From Sisyra terminalis (taxonomy: Eukaryota; Arthropoda; Insecta; Neuroptera; Sisyridae): a stretch of 64,000 bases of DNA. Below are positions 46,344 through 60,086 of this stretch, one piece after another. Each line of letters begins with the position of its first letter. Position 1 is the stretch's first letter. The notes beneath the pieces were generated by a model that saw nothing but the letters and a program-made list of their open reading frames with translations, searched no databases and had not been told where the DNA came from. The DNA is taken from contig OY292274.1 of the NCBI GenBank assembly GCA_958496175.1, forward strand, positions 12,359,689 to 12,423,688, in the 5' to 3' direction. The translations under genes were made by a program, and so were the position numbers.

Positions 46344-49279
46344 ATATATATATTTATATATTTTTGTAATAATTTTACAAGTGCATACTTTGTATGTGCA
46401 ATGACCAAGCCTTCCATTTGATGAAAAACTTTAAGTGTTGATTGAAAATGTTATAGTTTTGTCATAAGATGGTGATTAACAAGTTCATAATTATTAAAAA
46501 ATTATTAATAAACCTTAAGAACAACTTACGTTGTCAATATTGACTTCGTTAATTAATTTCAAATATTTAAGCGTTTGCAAATATTTGGTTTCGTTTAATC
46601 TATCTTTTCCTTCAACTTAATTTTAGGGAAAAATATTAATCACAAATTCAAATAAAAATGATTTCGAAACGCCGTTATTGATCCATTCTTATTTTAATGA
46701 TCTTTATTTTGAATTCAATATATTTTACAAGATATTAATTTATGTGATACTTATATTTTATCTACTAAAAATTATTTTTTGCGCCTTAAAAAGCAAATAT
46801 AATGCAATTTAACGATTTAAATAAATAAATTCGTGAACATGTTTTTGTTTTTTAAAGATCTCATAACGACTATTGAATGCTGTTAAGAACGATTATAATG
46901 GTTACAAAATATATAAAGAATGCTATTTATGGAGAAAGAAATGTGCACGTATTTTGGCAAAAGAATTTAAAAAAAATTAATAAATATTGTCCAAAGAGTT
47001 TATCCTTAACTTGAAATTCATATTTTTATTTATTTACTTATTATATTCAATTTATAATTAATTTTGTTTAAAATTTTGTCGAATGAATCCTCTGAAAAGT
47101 ATGAAGATAATTGTTTGTCATACTTGATATAATCGTGTATATAGTGTAGACTTAATCCGTTTGCAAATAAGTTATATCTATCTTTTGGGATAGTTGTACA
47201 TTAATATAATATTCATATAATATTCATGATTACACTAACACGCCTGGTTATCAGGGTTGGGTAATCGGATAGTTTTACAAAGACATTAAAGACCATCAAC
47301 ATTTACTCTAACTCCTGCTTCTAAATGCAGAACAGTAAGTACTAAAAAAAGGTGTATTTGAAACCCAATATATGTTTAATCAAATCTCTATGCCACAAAA
47401 TTATTTTTTTAAATTGGTGGTGACTAGTAGCAACAAGCAACGTAGAGAAAATAAGAAGTAATAAGAATAATTTAAATTAATAATAAACAATTAATGATTA
47501 TTGAAAAATAAAAAAAAAAAAGTTATAAGGAATAAAATTTAAAAATAAACAAATACTATGCAGTTATTATCTAGAAATAATTGGCTTTGAAGCTGAATTT
47601 AAAGTCAAGAGAAATATAACAAAGCGTTCTAGTCCTGCTGGTCAGTAATATGGTATAATTCACTTAATTGAAATATCAATTTTTGTACTTTGGAAAAATC
47701 AGTTTGTTAACTTGTGAAATAATTTATTTAAATTTGATTGATATTATTAATTATTATATTCCTAGATTATTTCCTATATTTAAACTAACAATTGTCAATT
47801 TTATCATTTTTTAAAAGAATTGTTAATAAATAAAAATAAAACGAGAATTAGGATTTTTATACCTTCAAAAGTTTATGAATTTTTATAACAGAAGTCTTGA
47901 AATAAATGCAAAACAAATTTACACTATAACACTTCTTACATAGCTATTAAATGTTAATTAGGTAGTTAAGTACCTACTGAAAGCCGAAAATAGAACAGAA
48001 TGGATATTATTTAAAAATAATAAATATTTAACTTATACAAAGAATATGTATAGATATTTCATCTATATTATAACAATGAAAAAATGGTTTTGATTTTCTA
48101 TTACATAGAATTAATGCAAAAGTTGTCTGTTAATTAAAAAAGTTTAAATTGAATTTCCTCGCACTCAAGAAAAGCGCCAGTGTTAATGAAAGCTCCCATC
48201 AGTCTGTAATATTTATTCAAACAAATAAAAATTAGATTTAGACCAACCAAAAAAAGATAAATAATAACAAAAAATAGCTTAAAACCAAATTAATCACATT
48301 AAAAATTTCTATGTTTGTGATGAAATTTCGGACGTAAATTTCTTTTTTGTCAATACAAATTAAAAAACTACCCCACAGAATCATTCTCTCGGGGCTCACC
48401 ATTCCAAAAAAAAAAATGTTTCTCTCTCGAACGCGGTTAAAAAAAGCAAGAGGTCGAAACGAAAAAAATGTTATATTTTGATTTGAAGCGAACATTACAC
48501 ACTCCATATATAGATTATCTTTTATGTCCTTCCTCTTTCATTGTCAACACCAATAGTACAACTTTAAATCCGTTTTACCGCTTGTTTTTCATTCCTCGAT
48601 ATTTATTTTAAACAATAACAGTTTGTTGACGATTGAATACCCACACTGTCTGTGAATATTAACGTTTAACATTAAACACAATGATCTGAAAGACTTAATA
48701 TTCCGTGTGATGGTGGAATAATTAATTAGTATAATTGTAACTGCTTATTGCCTTTCTCACAAATTTATAAATCAAATAGTTTGTTTATGCACAAATAAGT
48801 GTTCGATAAATTTTATTTTATAAATCGCTGGATTACGAAAAGTCCCAAACTTTCTACTAAAGTATTATCGATTTGAAAACATTAAGCTCTGTGGGTGCAA
48901 AGTAAATTATGATAATTAAAAAGTTTAGTTTATTAAAATACAAAATAAAATCTATTCCACAAAACATGAAGAATAAAAATACTTTTGTTTACAATTTATT
49001 AAAGCGTGATGTACCTGGCATAAACCATAGCAGCCAACCAAACCAAACAGCGTTCGTAGATACTGATCAAGTATAAAAGAATTGTACAATACATTGCAGT
49101 TGATGTTTGTGCTAGGGAAAAATAAACGGCAATACTTAAAAAAACTTGTCTTGTTCTTTTAAGTTCGTATTTTTCTATTAATTTAATAGGTCATCTAGGG
49201 TGAAGTCTCTGATGTCTCTAATAAGTTGGCTATTTTCGAAACTTGGGAAGAATTTTTGAAAATATAGTATTATTATACA
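46344..49279. other. Unannotated AT-rich DNA
   Basis: An 89-codon minus frame at 48238-48507 has no recognisable motif. Nothing else supported. Confidence 0.25.
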
Positions 49280-51674
49280 CTAGCTGATCCCCGATACTTC
49301 GTCTGCGTAACGTAGATGTAGATTATATTTTCTTTTCAAATTTGCTATTTGTAGTGGTATATGAAAATTATTCTTTTCCTTATTTCTTTTACGAAAAACA
49401 TAACCATACATAAAAATACTATTTTGTCGACGTGAAAAAGACACATTTAATAAACTGTTACTTAGAATAAAATAGTTGTATATAATGATCAATTAATTTC
49501 CAAAAAATATTTATAAATATATAAAAAGAGTATGTTCAATTGCGTATACCTACGGTAGGTACTGTGATCCAAATAATCCGTAAATCAATCAGCATCTATA
49601 CATAAATAAAACATATTGCCAAGTCCAAAAGTCGGTCTTAATTATGAGTAAAAAAGTCGAAAGTCATCAAAATATTCGCGTCAAAAGAAAAGAAGTTAAG
49701 GGTTTAGATTTTTGAATATTAGTAGGAATCCTATCTCAGTGTTTTGATTTCCAAATGAACCTTTTTCCAACAACTATTACATTATTGCAATGTACAACAC
49801 AACCGCGAAATTGAAATTTATGAATATTATTGCACGAAACCCAGTTTTTCCATAATCAAGTATAATCATTATGTATTTATAAACTTATTATTAAAATATC
49901 TGGATTTCAACTATAAAATTAAACCATATTGGATAGTCTAGAGTTCACCATACACGATTTGGCGCATGCCTTTTGGTTTGGAAGAGGATTTTAAATTTCT
50001 TTTATCATTGCGATTTTCCGTAAAAATGTCGGTAAGTATTTTCTTTATAGTTCGCCGAATTTCAAGGGATACTCACTCACTAATGTAATTATTTTAGATT
50101 TTCAGATTTACAATATGTGAAAGCCAAAACACTTAAAGCTCACTTATAAACTTAATATAATCTTTTTCAGATGTATTTATCAGTTTAAATTTTTAAGCAA
50201 ACCCTTAGTTTTTGTTTCTTACAATAAACCAAGCTTGTTTTATACTAAGCAGTAATAACATTTCTCCTTTAACGGATTTTGACTATGAAATTTGGAATTT
50301 CGGTTGTTTATGAGACGTTATACCGTACAAACTTAGCCACCCTTTTTCACTCTTTTAGTGGGGGGAATTATCGAAAAGCTTTTGTTATTATATAACGGCA
50401 TCCTATAAGGAAAAAACATTCCAAATTTCATCGACTTAAATATGCATAAATATTTGAAAATATAATGTAAAACGAAAAAATTTTGACCTATATTTTAATT
50501 ATAATTAAAAAGGAATTCGCACATTTGGACGTTGTACATACAAAATTTTTGGAAATAGGTGGAAAGCGTGGAAGTAAAATCGAATATTTTATTTATATTC
50601 AATAATAATAATTGGTTTTAAAATTTTTCTAAAAACCGTAGAAAAGTTAGTATGGAAGATTTTATACATTTATTGATGATAATGAAATATATGACAAAAA
50701 ATTGCTCCCTTAATGCTTTTCAGCAGAATATATAATTGCTCCAGGTCACAATCATTGGTTCATAAAAATAAGATTTTAAAAGTTAGATTGTTGAAAAACC
50801 GCGATTTTGGTATTTGGTATAAGTATTTACTACACAAACTTTCATACTAATTTAGTGAAATGACGTTATTTAAAATGCTACAGTTAAAATGATATAACAA
50901 AAACAGAAACTTATTATTAATTCATTATTTATTTATTAATAACACTTATTAAATTCAAAATTTCGATTGTTGATTAACTCTTTATTTTTCTCATATAAAC
51001 TTAGTCACTCTGTTTGTGTAGGAATTTGTAAAAAAAAATCATATCACATGCCTACTTTTTATAAGGAATACACTGAATATTAAAATTTCATTTGGCAGAG
51101 GAGGTATATAAATATACGATTTTATGTATGCACGGTTTTAAAAATGTATTTACTTAAGCTTTATTATTATAATTATTTTTTTACTACTACTGTTACTTTT
51201 TTTCGTTAATATTTCCTTATTGAGCAACCCTAAGGATTTATTTCTTAACAATTTTGTAAAAAAAAGTTTACTGTAAGATTCGACCCACGTCTCTTTTATT
51301 GTGAGCATAAGAATGTCAGATACGTAAGCGAATGCGCTATGAACATATAATTACAACAATTGTTTATTATGTATAAAAACATTTATATTTCAAAAAGGCA
51401 ATTTTTTGTACTTTAAATTAAATTACTGTGCTTTTTATCAGTTCAACTAAAAAGATTAAAACATATAATTTTTTAACATTGAAATACCTTTCCAATGATA
51501 TATAACTCGCCTGTCTAAAGTAAAATATATTTTTTCATCCCTCAGTTTTTACGTAGGGGATACATTCCCTTATTATTTTAAGGAATGAAAAGTAGCCTAA
51601 CGTGTGTGGGTAATTGTTTTGTATCTTAGTATAAAGTTTCATTAAATTCGGTTGATCCGTTCTTTAGTTAAATC
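49280..51674 (-). mobile_element. Helitron copy (H5), 5' tip lost
   Basis: Minus strand: the 3' end GGGGATCAGCTAG|T is at 49280, and the body follows the family order (hairpin word GGTAGGTATACGC near 49545, tRNA-like relic near 51283-51345) up to the CGGTTGATCCGTTC segment, stopping about 100 bases short of the 5' TC terminus. Confidence 0.8.
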
Positions 51675-53508
51675 ACCAGCGCACACAATGTAATAAAGTT
51701 TTTCGGTAATTTTTTCACACATTATTGGAGTTTTAGTATGGATGCCTAACTTTTTTGAAAATTTAATATAGCCCATGTTCACCGAAAATAGTATAGCTTT
51801 CCAACATTGAAAACAATTTTGAAATTGGTCCAGTAATTTCAGAGCCTATTAATTACATACAAACAATCAAATCTGTCCTCTTTATAATAAAAGATAATAT
51901 TTTTGGAAATATTCTTAATAATTTGTTTTGCTTGCTTTGTATCGTTAGATACTTAAATTTGCTTACCGAACTTGAGATCGAACAGGCGTATCTTAATATG
52001 GGTCAAAATTTTTTTTTCAATATTGTTTTGTATGTTTGTATATATAAATATTTTTAATGGTAGATAGCTTGGATTACTAGTTTAGCAATAAATATACTCA
52101 ATTATCATTATTTATTACTATTATTTATCAATTACTTTCTCTAGTGTCTGAAATAATTGCATCAACCACCTGATCCTCATAATGCAAATTGCATTAACAA
52201 CGCATCAAAGCATTAATCTACTTTGCTTTTATTTTCTTGTTTCTAGGAGGGTGGGCCTAAGGGAATGTTTTCATAAGCCAGTCACTGAATTAGCTTATTG
52301 TGATACATTATTCAGCTGATAGCTAATACCAATAATAAAAAAATAAATAATTCTCATACCCTTAAAAAAAGTTTACCTGAAATTAATGTTATTTCTGTTG
52401 TAAAATATGATAATTTTCTTCTTCCAGAAATCATAAATGGAAAATGTGGTTTTCATCCAGCTGTCTATTGATGCCAGTGCATCATACCTTTTATTTTCCA
52501 CTCGAATAGCGTAGCATCCCTTATACATTAACTACTACTTTTATTTTTGAAATGCACTGTGTTTGAAGCAGACATAAAGCTTGTTAACATTTAATGATAC
52601 CGAGGGCCACATTTAAATTTAATTTCAAGTGATGATCTCTTTTTGAGACTCTTACATGTATTTTATAAATAGATTCTAGTGTTTTTTAAAAAGTAATTAA
52701 TTTTATGCCAATTATTTCCCAAAAACAATGGTAACATTGTTATGTTTCCCTTTTGAATTAAAAACTACTACTCCCTAGTGATTGGTGTGATTATATAACG
52801 TAAAACGTAGAACTTTAAAAATCAATATCTTTATACACTCTTTGATCTCAAAACAATAGTTGAAGCTTGGAAAATTGAAATATTCACAAGTTATAACAAA
52901 TAAAGGAAAAAAATATATATAACGTTTTAGTTTGGCTTTTTGGTTCAATTTTGTTTACCTGCGGCTTTAACTGATTTAATATTTATTTCTTTTGAATTAC
53001 TGAATATTATACCAACAATTGTACAAATAAGGAAGAAAAATTGTTTCAAATTTCAGATTAGATAAAAAGAAAAAAGAAATAAAAAATCATTTCATGAATG
53101 ATCAAATGATTGATTGCCTTGTAATATAAATTGACGTTTACGTTAATACTTACCATTTCTGTCAGTTTGATCTACTTATATAAAATATTTGATTCAAAAA
53201 CTTAGGCAATATCAATTACGATTTCAATTCTTTGACTTAAGCAAACAAATAAGAAATAAATTGAATTTTTATGAAACAAAATTTGAAAAATTGAATTTAA
53301 TTTGTGAGAATTATTTAAAGTGTTTGCAAAGAAAATAAATCAATTTTTTATATCAAAAAATCCCAATTTGCATGAAAAACTCTTGCCTAATAACTTTGAC
53401 TAACAAAAATATTTGAGGAAATAATTAAATAATCTTATTAAGTTTCATATTAATTTATTGCATTGAATTTTTGTTATGGTATGAATGCTGAATTTTGATA
53501 AATTTGCT
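51675..53508. other. Unannotated AT-rich DNA
   Basis: No coding or structured element that I can support. Confidence 0.25.
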
Positions 53509-53516
53509 ATATGTAC

Positions 53517-54663
53517 TAGACTGGGCCAAAAAAATCGATTATTTTTTTTAAAAGTATATCAAAAATATTGTTAAAGGTGTTAAAAAAAATCGGGAAGGTT
53601 TGAGCCCTTAATAATAATATTGAAGGGTCTATCATCTTTAATTTCGATTTTTTATTTGTGCTTTGATTTTTGCGTCAATGTTGGCAAACAATCAAGGTAA
53701 AAAAAAACATCTGCACATACATTTATAGAAAATTAAATTCCCTACAAAAAACGTCTTTTTAAAATTTTTTACCAAACACGCCGTTTCCGAGTAATCAAGC
53801 TTTAGACAATGATATAATTTTAAGATTTATCTTCTTTATTTTGGAATTTTGTAACTAACGAACAAATAGATAAATAGATATAAACAAGATAAATTGTTAA
53901 AGGGAATTTAATGTTCTACAAAAAAGATATCTTAACGTTTTTACATAAAATCACTTTTTCAAAAGTTATTCGCAATTAAAGTTGAAGGAAACAAAAATTT
54001 CTATTTTTTTGTTGTTGTTGAATCAATTTTGAAAGAGTGATTTTAAGTAAAAACGTTAAGGGACTTTTTTTGTAAAACATTAAATTTCTTTTAAGAATAT
54101 ATACTGTTCATTTCTATATATTTATTTGTTTGTTAGGTACAAAATACCAAAATAAAAAAGATAAATCTAAAAAATTATATCAATCTTTAAAGCTTGATTA
54201 TTCGGAAACGGCGTGTCTGGTGAAAATTTTTAAAGATACCTTTTTTGTAGAGAATTTAATTTTCTATAAATATATTTGCAGATGATTTTTTTTATCTTGA
54301 CAGTTTGACAGCATTGACGCAAAAATGAAAGCACAAATAAAAAATCGAAATTAAAGATGATAGATCTCTTTATAGATGATAAAATTCAGATCTCATGTTT
54401 TATTAAATAAAAATACAATTCAGGTTATTTAAGATCGTTTTTTATTTATTTCATATTTTTAATATTCAATTAGCTACGCTTCGTTGCGTATCGTTACTTC
54501 ATTAGGCTTCTTGATTGACAAAAAATATATTTTCAATTTAAATTCAATAAAAAAATATTAATATTAAGGACTCAAACCTTCCCGATATTTTTATTTTGTC
54601 TCATTGAAGAATATTTTTGAAATAATTATCAAAAAAAAAAAACGATTTTTTTGGCCGAGTCTA
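53517..54663. mobile_element. Foldback element with 8-bp target duplication
   Basis: Tips are TAGACTGGGCC... and ...GGCCGAGTCTA; the arms are long inverted repeats with ATCAAGGTAAAA, AAATTAAATTCCCTACAAA and ACACGCCGTTTCCGA in both. The 8-bp flanks ATATGTAC (53509-53516 and 54664-54671) are identical. An 8-bp duplication is usual for hAT-type transposases, though the tips are not typical hAT tips. No gene is present. A 186-bp PLE fragment (54370-54555) sits in the right arm. Confidence 0.85.
54370..54555 (-). mobile_element. PLE tail fragment with decayed hammerhead, nested in foldback
   Basis: It splits the arm palindrome CTCTT|AATATTAATATTAAG cleanly. The sequence matches the fragment at 11241-11485 (AGATGATAAAATTCAGATCTC, AATTCAGGTTATTTAAGATCG). 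Minus strand 54466-54514 has the hammerhead layout but with CTAATGA for CTGATGA and GAAG for GAAA, so it is inactive. Confidence 0.7.
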
Positions 54664-56914
54664 ATATGTACATAGAATCTGGGTATGGAAATGAACAGAC
54701 TAGTTAAATATTCAAGGATGTTAATAAAAAAGACTTGATTTCGAAAAGAAGAAACATACACGTGCATGGATGCAAAAGAAAGCAAAAGAGACTAAAATAA
54801 TTTTCTTATGATACTTAGTCATCATTAGTTTTCAGTACAAGAAATATACCGTTTTATTTAACACGGTGAATACTTTTTTCTAATTGTGGAAACCAGTTGG
54901 TAAATATTTGAAAATCAATGAATGGGACTAGAAAAGTATTGAAATCTTCAATTTGATAACATTTACATAGTAAAATTCTTATCGAAGAAATTGCCAGATT
55001 TTTGAAGACTTATTAAGGAAAATAAACTTCACAGTTTAGAAAAGTATAATTGAACAATTTGTACAGTTTGAATATTAATATCTGTGAATTATACCAGTAG
55101 TTAGCTAAAACTAAATGCCATAAATTAATCCATTAATTATAGAAAATAATGTTTGATTAGTTTAATAATTATTAACTAAGTAATTTTTCAGTAATATTAT
55201 TTTCTATATACTATGAAATGTTTAAAAGATAAAGTTGGTAAAGAAAATAATGACTTTCTTTATTAAAATCTATGATTTTGTTAGGCTTTACGAAATTGTT
55301 TTGAAAAGATTTCTGAGAAAGCTGAGCCAACGTCAAAGTGAATGTTTGAAATGATCAAAATTAACAGAAAAAAAGTTTTCCGAAATCGTTATCTCTCATT
55401 AAAAAAAAACTTTTCATTAAAAGAAAAAAAAAATTAACTTGGAATATTTACCTAATTATCACAATTAAATATTAATTGAGTTAAGCTCGGAGAAAAACCA
55501 CTTGACTCAATATTCGTAAACATATTTAACAGGATGAATATCAAAAATGAAAAACTATTGGTATAACGTGATTGACCACGAAAATTCCTGTGATTGCGGT
55601 AGAATATGCTTCTAACAAATTGTAAAGTTAAACAAAAGGGCGTTCGAGCATTAAATTAAATTTATCAAGTAAATACAATAGTTGGCACTTACGAGCTGTA
55701 GTTTGTGTGTGTAAAACGAACATAACTCAGAAAATAAAGAAGAGAAATGAATAATTAATTGGAAATACTTTTTTAATATTAAATTGTCATGATAGAAAAA
55801 ATATTTTAATCGATTTATGTTTCCCCGAAGGAAACTTTTTAGTTCATAACTTAATTAAAACCGAAGTGAACGGGACAGTTTTCATTTATGAAATTATCAA
55901 TTTATAAAAGTCTTTCGTAATCATTAATTTTAACGACTTTTAGATATATCGTAATTTATGGCCTAATTAATTAGTAAAATTTCGGTTTTTCTAAAAAAAA
56001 AGTATCCATAAATTTTCATTTTCTTCTATTGGTGCCTCTTCAACATTGAAGATTGGCGATTATCATGGTAAAAAATTATTTTTGGTACAGCAGCACGGAA
56101 AAGTTCTCTTGTGCTTTTTCTGAACCACATATGAAGTTTGGTTTGCCAGTCTTCTTCTTCCAAGAGCTTTTTTTACTTTAATCCAATTCTAAATGATGAG
56201 CTGAAGTAGGTGATATTTATTGTTTCGCATGTCGTATCCGAAGTACAGTAACTTTCTGATCTTTATTGCTATTATTAGAGTTCTTGTGGTTTTAAGTTTC
56301 GTCAGTACTTTCTAATTTTGCACGTGATTTCCTCCAAGTTTTCATCAGGATTTAGCGATATACCCACATTTCATATGTGGTAATTTTATCTTTGAGTCTC
56401 TGGGTTAGACAATAGGAACATTGCACTTGATCATTTTTTGCCACAGTTGGAGTTCGAAGCTAAAAAATTTTTCTAATCGTTGTGGAAATTCCTTTGATTT
56501 ACTCACTTCTTGGACTTCCAAATATTGAAATTTTTAAATTTTATTTGCACAATTAATTGGTGTTTTTTTTTATCGATTGAGAATTCTAAAAAAAAAAAAA
56601 TTCAAAGCTTGCGTCTTTTCTCGGAAAACACTGTTTAAAGAAAAGCTCTTCTTGGACACTTCTTTAATATTGAAGCTTGAATACTTATGCAAGTAAGCAA
56701 CGAATAATTATATAAACGAGTGAAAAAAATTGTTTCTTTCAAAACTTTTGAGTAACAAAAACACACCAACTAATAAATTAATGTTGAAGGCAATGTCAAA
56801 CTTGAGATAAAGGATTGACCAAAGAAGGTTCAGGAAAGTAAAGGTCAATTTAATAGGGACCTCATTAACCCCATAGTTATTAACATTGCTGGTATTCTTA
56901 TCCATGGTTTTATT
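54664..56914. other. Unannotated AT-rich DNA
   Basis: Begins with the target duplication of the foldback element. Short frames at 54591-54785 and 56708-56920 overlap repeats or lack motifs. Confidence 0.25.
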
Positions 56915-57195
56915 ATACATTAATAATTCTTATTTTCTGGATACTTTTTAATATTTGATGTTTTTATTAAATTTTTTGTACAACGTTTCGCCACATAAAA
57001 TTTGTTATAATGTTATTTATTTTACATTTTATTGAACTATTATGAGAAAGATTATTTTACATGGATTTAAAAATTTGATGTTTCTAATTGAGTACCTGAA
57101 GAAGTTGCGAAAGTGGCGAAACGTTGTACAAAAAATTTAATAGAAACATCAAATATTAAAAAGTATCCCGAAAAAAAGAATTATTAATGTATAAT
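56915..57195. mobile_element. PLE-like inverted tails with hammerhead motif
   Basis: Arms 56915-56992 and 57113-57195 are near-perfect inverted copies (GGCGAAACGTTGTACAAAA, AATATTAAAAAGTATCC, AAGAATTATTAATGTATAAT). The right copy continues inward to a complete hammerhead motif. Opposed partial terminal repeats with hammerheads are typical of Penelope-like elements. No RT or EN remains. Confidence 0.6.
57080..57141 (+). ncRNA. Hammerhead ribozyme candidate
   Basis: Plus strand: stem I strand with GTAC (57092-57095), core CTGAAGA (57096-57102, fits CUGANGA), one unpaired A, stem II GTTGC/GTGGC with GAAA loop (two G-C pairs and three wobbles), GAAA (57118-57121), CGTT, then GTAC (57126-57129). 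Stem I continues outward as TTTCTA/TAGAAA. ACGT at 57121-57124 is self-complementary for a dimeric stem III. The weak stem II lowers confidence. Confidence 0.55.
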
Positions 57196-58134
57196 AAATT
57201 AATGATAACAAAACAGTTTTGGAAAATTCAATATATGAAAAACGACCCAATTCAAGCTGTTTATTTAAGCAGTTGTTTTTCGAGAAAATATGCAAGTTAT
57301 AAAGTTATTTCTTTTGGAACTTTCAAACGACAAAAAAACATCAATTAATTGCATAAAAAAATCTTTGAGTTTTCAATATTTGGAAAATGACTCAAATCGA
57401 GCTTTTTCTTCAAATGGCTTTTTCCGGGTAAATAAAAAGTGCTAAATTTGTTTTTTTGAAAATCTTGAGTGACAAAAAACAGCAAGGCATATAAAAAAAA
57501 CGCAAACTTAAGATTTATAGAAAAGCTCTAAACGTCAAGTTAGGACTACATAGGGCTTTCCTGGAAAATATGCATGCGAAAAATTTCTTTTTTCCATAAC
57601 TTTGGAACGACAAACAAACACCAAAATATTCTATAATTATTTTTTAATTTATTTTCATACTGTAATACTGTAATTGTAGCTTACGCGGTTAACGTTATTC
57701 AAACGCCTGCGTCTTTAAAGTTCTTAATAAGCCGTCCATTGATATGTCCTCAGTAGCTGTATTTACCGCTTCTGCAAAAATAATTTCACGTTTTTTTACA
57801 CTCCGAAAATAAATATGTTTGTTGTCTCATTTTTTACCTAAATATTAAAGTTTAACTGGTTTCTGTTTACGCTATTATATTCAAATTCAATTCAAAATTT
57901 AAATCATCTTTGGAGGTACATAGTACACAAAACTGTACTGTTATCGATATAGACAGGCAAATACGAGATTTTATTGAAATGGTACTATTAATTAACTATT
58001 CAAGCTTATTGCTAATATTTTCGACACAAAAGTTAAAAATATAGAATTATCATATCTGGGTTTTTCCCCAGAAAAATATTACTTTGTCTAAAATTATTAC
58101 TTCGTTTATTCACCAATATTACTAAAGTGTATAA
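57196..58134. other. Unannotated AT-rich DNA
   Basis: Nothing supportable. Confidence 0.2.
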
Positions 58135-58445
58135 CACTGAATCGAATAGCCGAATGGACGAAAAATGAGCAAATAAAATCCTAAAATAAATATACAGGAG
58201 GCAAATTACCAAAGGTTAAGATAAAGAAACCTCTGAAAGAACATAACAAAAGACTTTTAAATCTAAGAAGGAAGGACATCAAAATGCTGGTAGGCCTATT
58301 AACAGGACACTGCAATTTGAGGAACCATCTCCAAACTATAGGGAAGAACACAGAGTCAGCAGAGGAACTCTCAGGAGAGGCCCCTAGAACAAAGGAAAAA
58401 AAATACAAAAAATCACCAATACTCAACACTTTTTTGGGAAACTAA
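58135..58445 (+). pseudogene. LINE RNase H/C-terminal domain fragment
   Basis: The plus strand encodes AEWTKNEQIKS, then NLRRKDIKMLVGLLTGHCNL and RNHLQTIGKNTESAEELSG, close to the R-x-x-x-x-L-T-G-L-L-T-G-H-C-x-L-x-x-H-L signature at the end of the RNase H region of Jockey/R1-type LINEs, followed by the ETAEHLL segment. Cysteines usually following are missing, and a stop lies between the two halves. A tail with ACAATAAATAAATC follows. Orphan 3' fragment, opposite in orientation to the LINE at 37.4-39.2 kb. Confidence 0.65.
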
Positions 58446-59111
58446 TTCTTATTTGAATTTTATTTGCATCTGCAAAGATTCACAATAAATAAATCTTTAT
58501 AAACATGGTACCTATGGATCACATGACCTTTGCAACGTATACAAATTCAGTCAATGATATTGCAACTAAGACCAATGCCATTGCAATGAGAGTTAAATTT
58601 CTGAATTCAAAGTATCTTTACGTAAAGTACATTTAGAATTTCGGAGTATCAAATAATTAGACGGTGGAATTGAATAGGGAAAAACAAATTCTTACATCGA
58701 ATTTTAAGTGTAGATAAAATGAGGAGACTCGAGAAAATAAATAGTTGTTCTGGTGACATTTAGAGAGGAAGAAAAAATAATCGTTATTTGATTTTTATAA
58801 AAAAGGACTAAAGAGAAAGGAGTAGGAGTTTCAATCAGATAAAACTTACCAAGGATAGGCTAGATTCATTAAATTTTGATTAGTCGGAAAACAGAAAAAA
58901 AGTTGCCATTACTGAATTTATCGACTTTATACATAAATTGATATTGCTTTTAGATTTACACTTTTAAAATTTTGGATTTAAACAGTTTTTGTTGTTTTGA
59001 TAAAAGTTTCTTGTAATTACAAACTTTTAAGCCAATTGTTTTTGGATTAACGGTTCTAAAAGAGTCGCAAATCAACGTTTTAATATCATTATGTTAGTAA
59101 AGATTATATAT
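58446..59111. other. Unannotated AT-rich DNA
   Basis: Probably includes the 3' UTR of the LINE fragment; otherwise nothing seen. Confidence 0.2.
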
Positions 59112-60086
59112 TAGATTGCGCCAAAAAAATTAACTATTTTTTTTTTTTGAAAAGTACATCGAAAATATTGTTCAAGATGACAAAAAAAAATATCGAGGGC
59201 GTTTGAGGCCTGAATATTAATTTTAAGACGTCTATCATCTTTAATTTCGATTTTTTATTTGTGCTTTCATTTTTGCGTCAATGCTGTCAAACTATCAAGA
59301 TAAAAAAAATCATCTGCACATATATTTATAGAGAATTAAATTCCCTACAAAAAACGTCTCCTTAAAAATTTTCACCAGACACGCCGTTTCCGAATAATCA
59401 AGCTTCAGACATTGATATAATTTTTAGATTTATCTTCTTTATTTTGGAATTTTGTAACTAACGAACAAATAAATATATAGAAATGAACAATATAGATTCT
59501 TAAAGGGAATTTAATGTTCTACAAAAAAGATATCGTAACGTTTTTACATAAAATCACTTTTTCAAAAGTTATTCACAATTAAAGTTGAAGGAAAAATTAA
59601 TTTATTGTTTTTTTCGTTGTTGAACCAATTTTGAAAGAGTGATTTTATGTAAAAACGTTAAGAATATCTTTTTTGTAGAGCATTAAATTCCCTTCAAGAA
59701 TCTATATTGTTTATTTCTATATACTTATTTATTCGTTAGTAACAAAATTCCAAAATAAAGAAGATAAATCTAAAAATGATATCAATGTCTGAAGCTGGAT
59801 TATTCGGAAACGGTATGTCTGGCAAAAAATTTTTAAAGAGACGTTTTTTGTAGGAAATTTAATTCTCTATAAATATATGTGCTGATGATTTTTTTTATCT
59901 TGATAGTTTGACAGCATTGACGCAAAATTGAAAGCACAAATAAAAAATCGAAATTAAAGATGATAGACCTCTTAATATTAATATTAAGGGCTCAAACCTT
60001 CCCGATATGTTTTTTTTTTGTCACCTTGAACAGTATTTTCGATATAATTTCCAAAAAAAATAGTCGAATTTTTTTGGCCCAGTCTA
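59112..60086. mobile_element. Foldback element, intact copy
   Basis: Long inverted arms occupy nearly the whole 975 bp: tips TAGATTGCGCC and GGCCCAGTCTA, with ATTTCGATTTTTTATTTGTG, GTTTGACAGCATTGACGC, AAACGTCTCCTTAAAAATTT and others mirrored. The centre lies near 59600 (GTTTTTACATAAAATCACTT mirrored at 59640). Target duplication not evident. No coding; the short frame at 59960-60238 is accidental. Confidence 0.85.

Noticed and set aside
56325..56355. CTGATGA with a following GAAA on the minus strand near 56344
   Set aside because: The bases between do not form a stem II and the downstream strand does not pair with the upstream strand.
59112..60086. 8-bp target duplication for the intact foldback copy
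   Set aside because: Flanks TTATATAT and TTTGTACT do not match, so no duplication is claimed for this copy.
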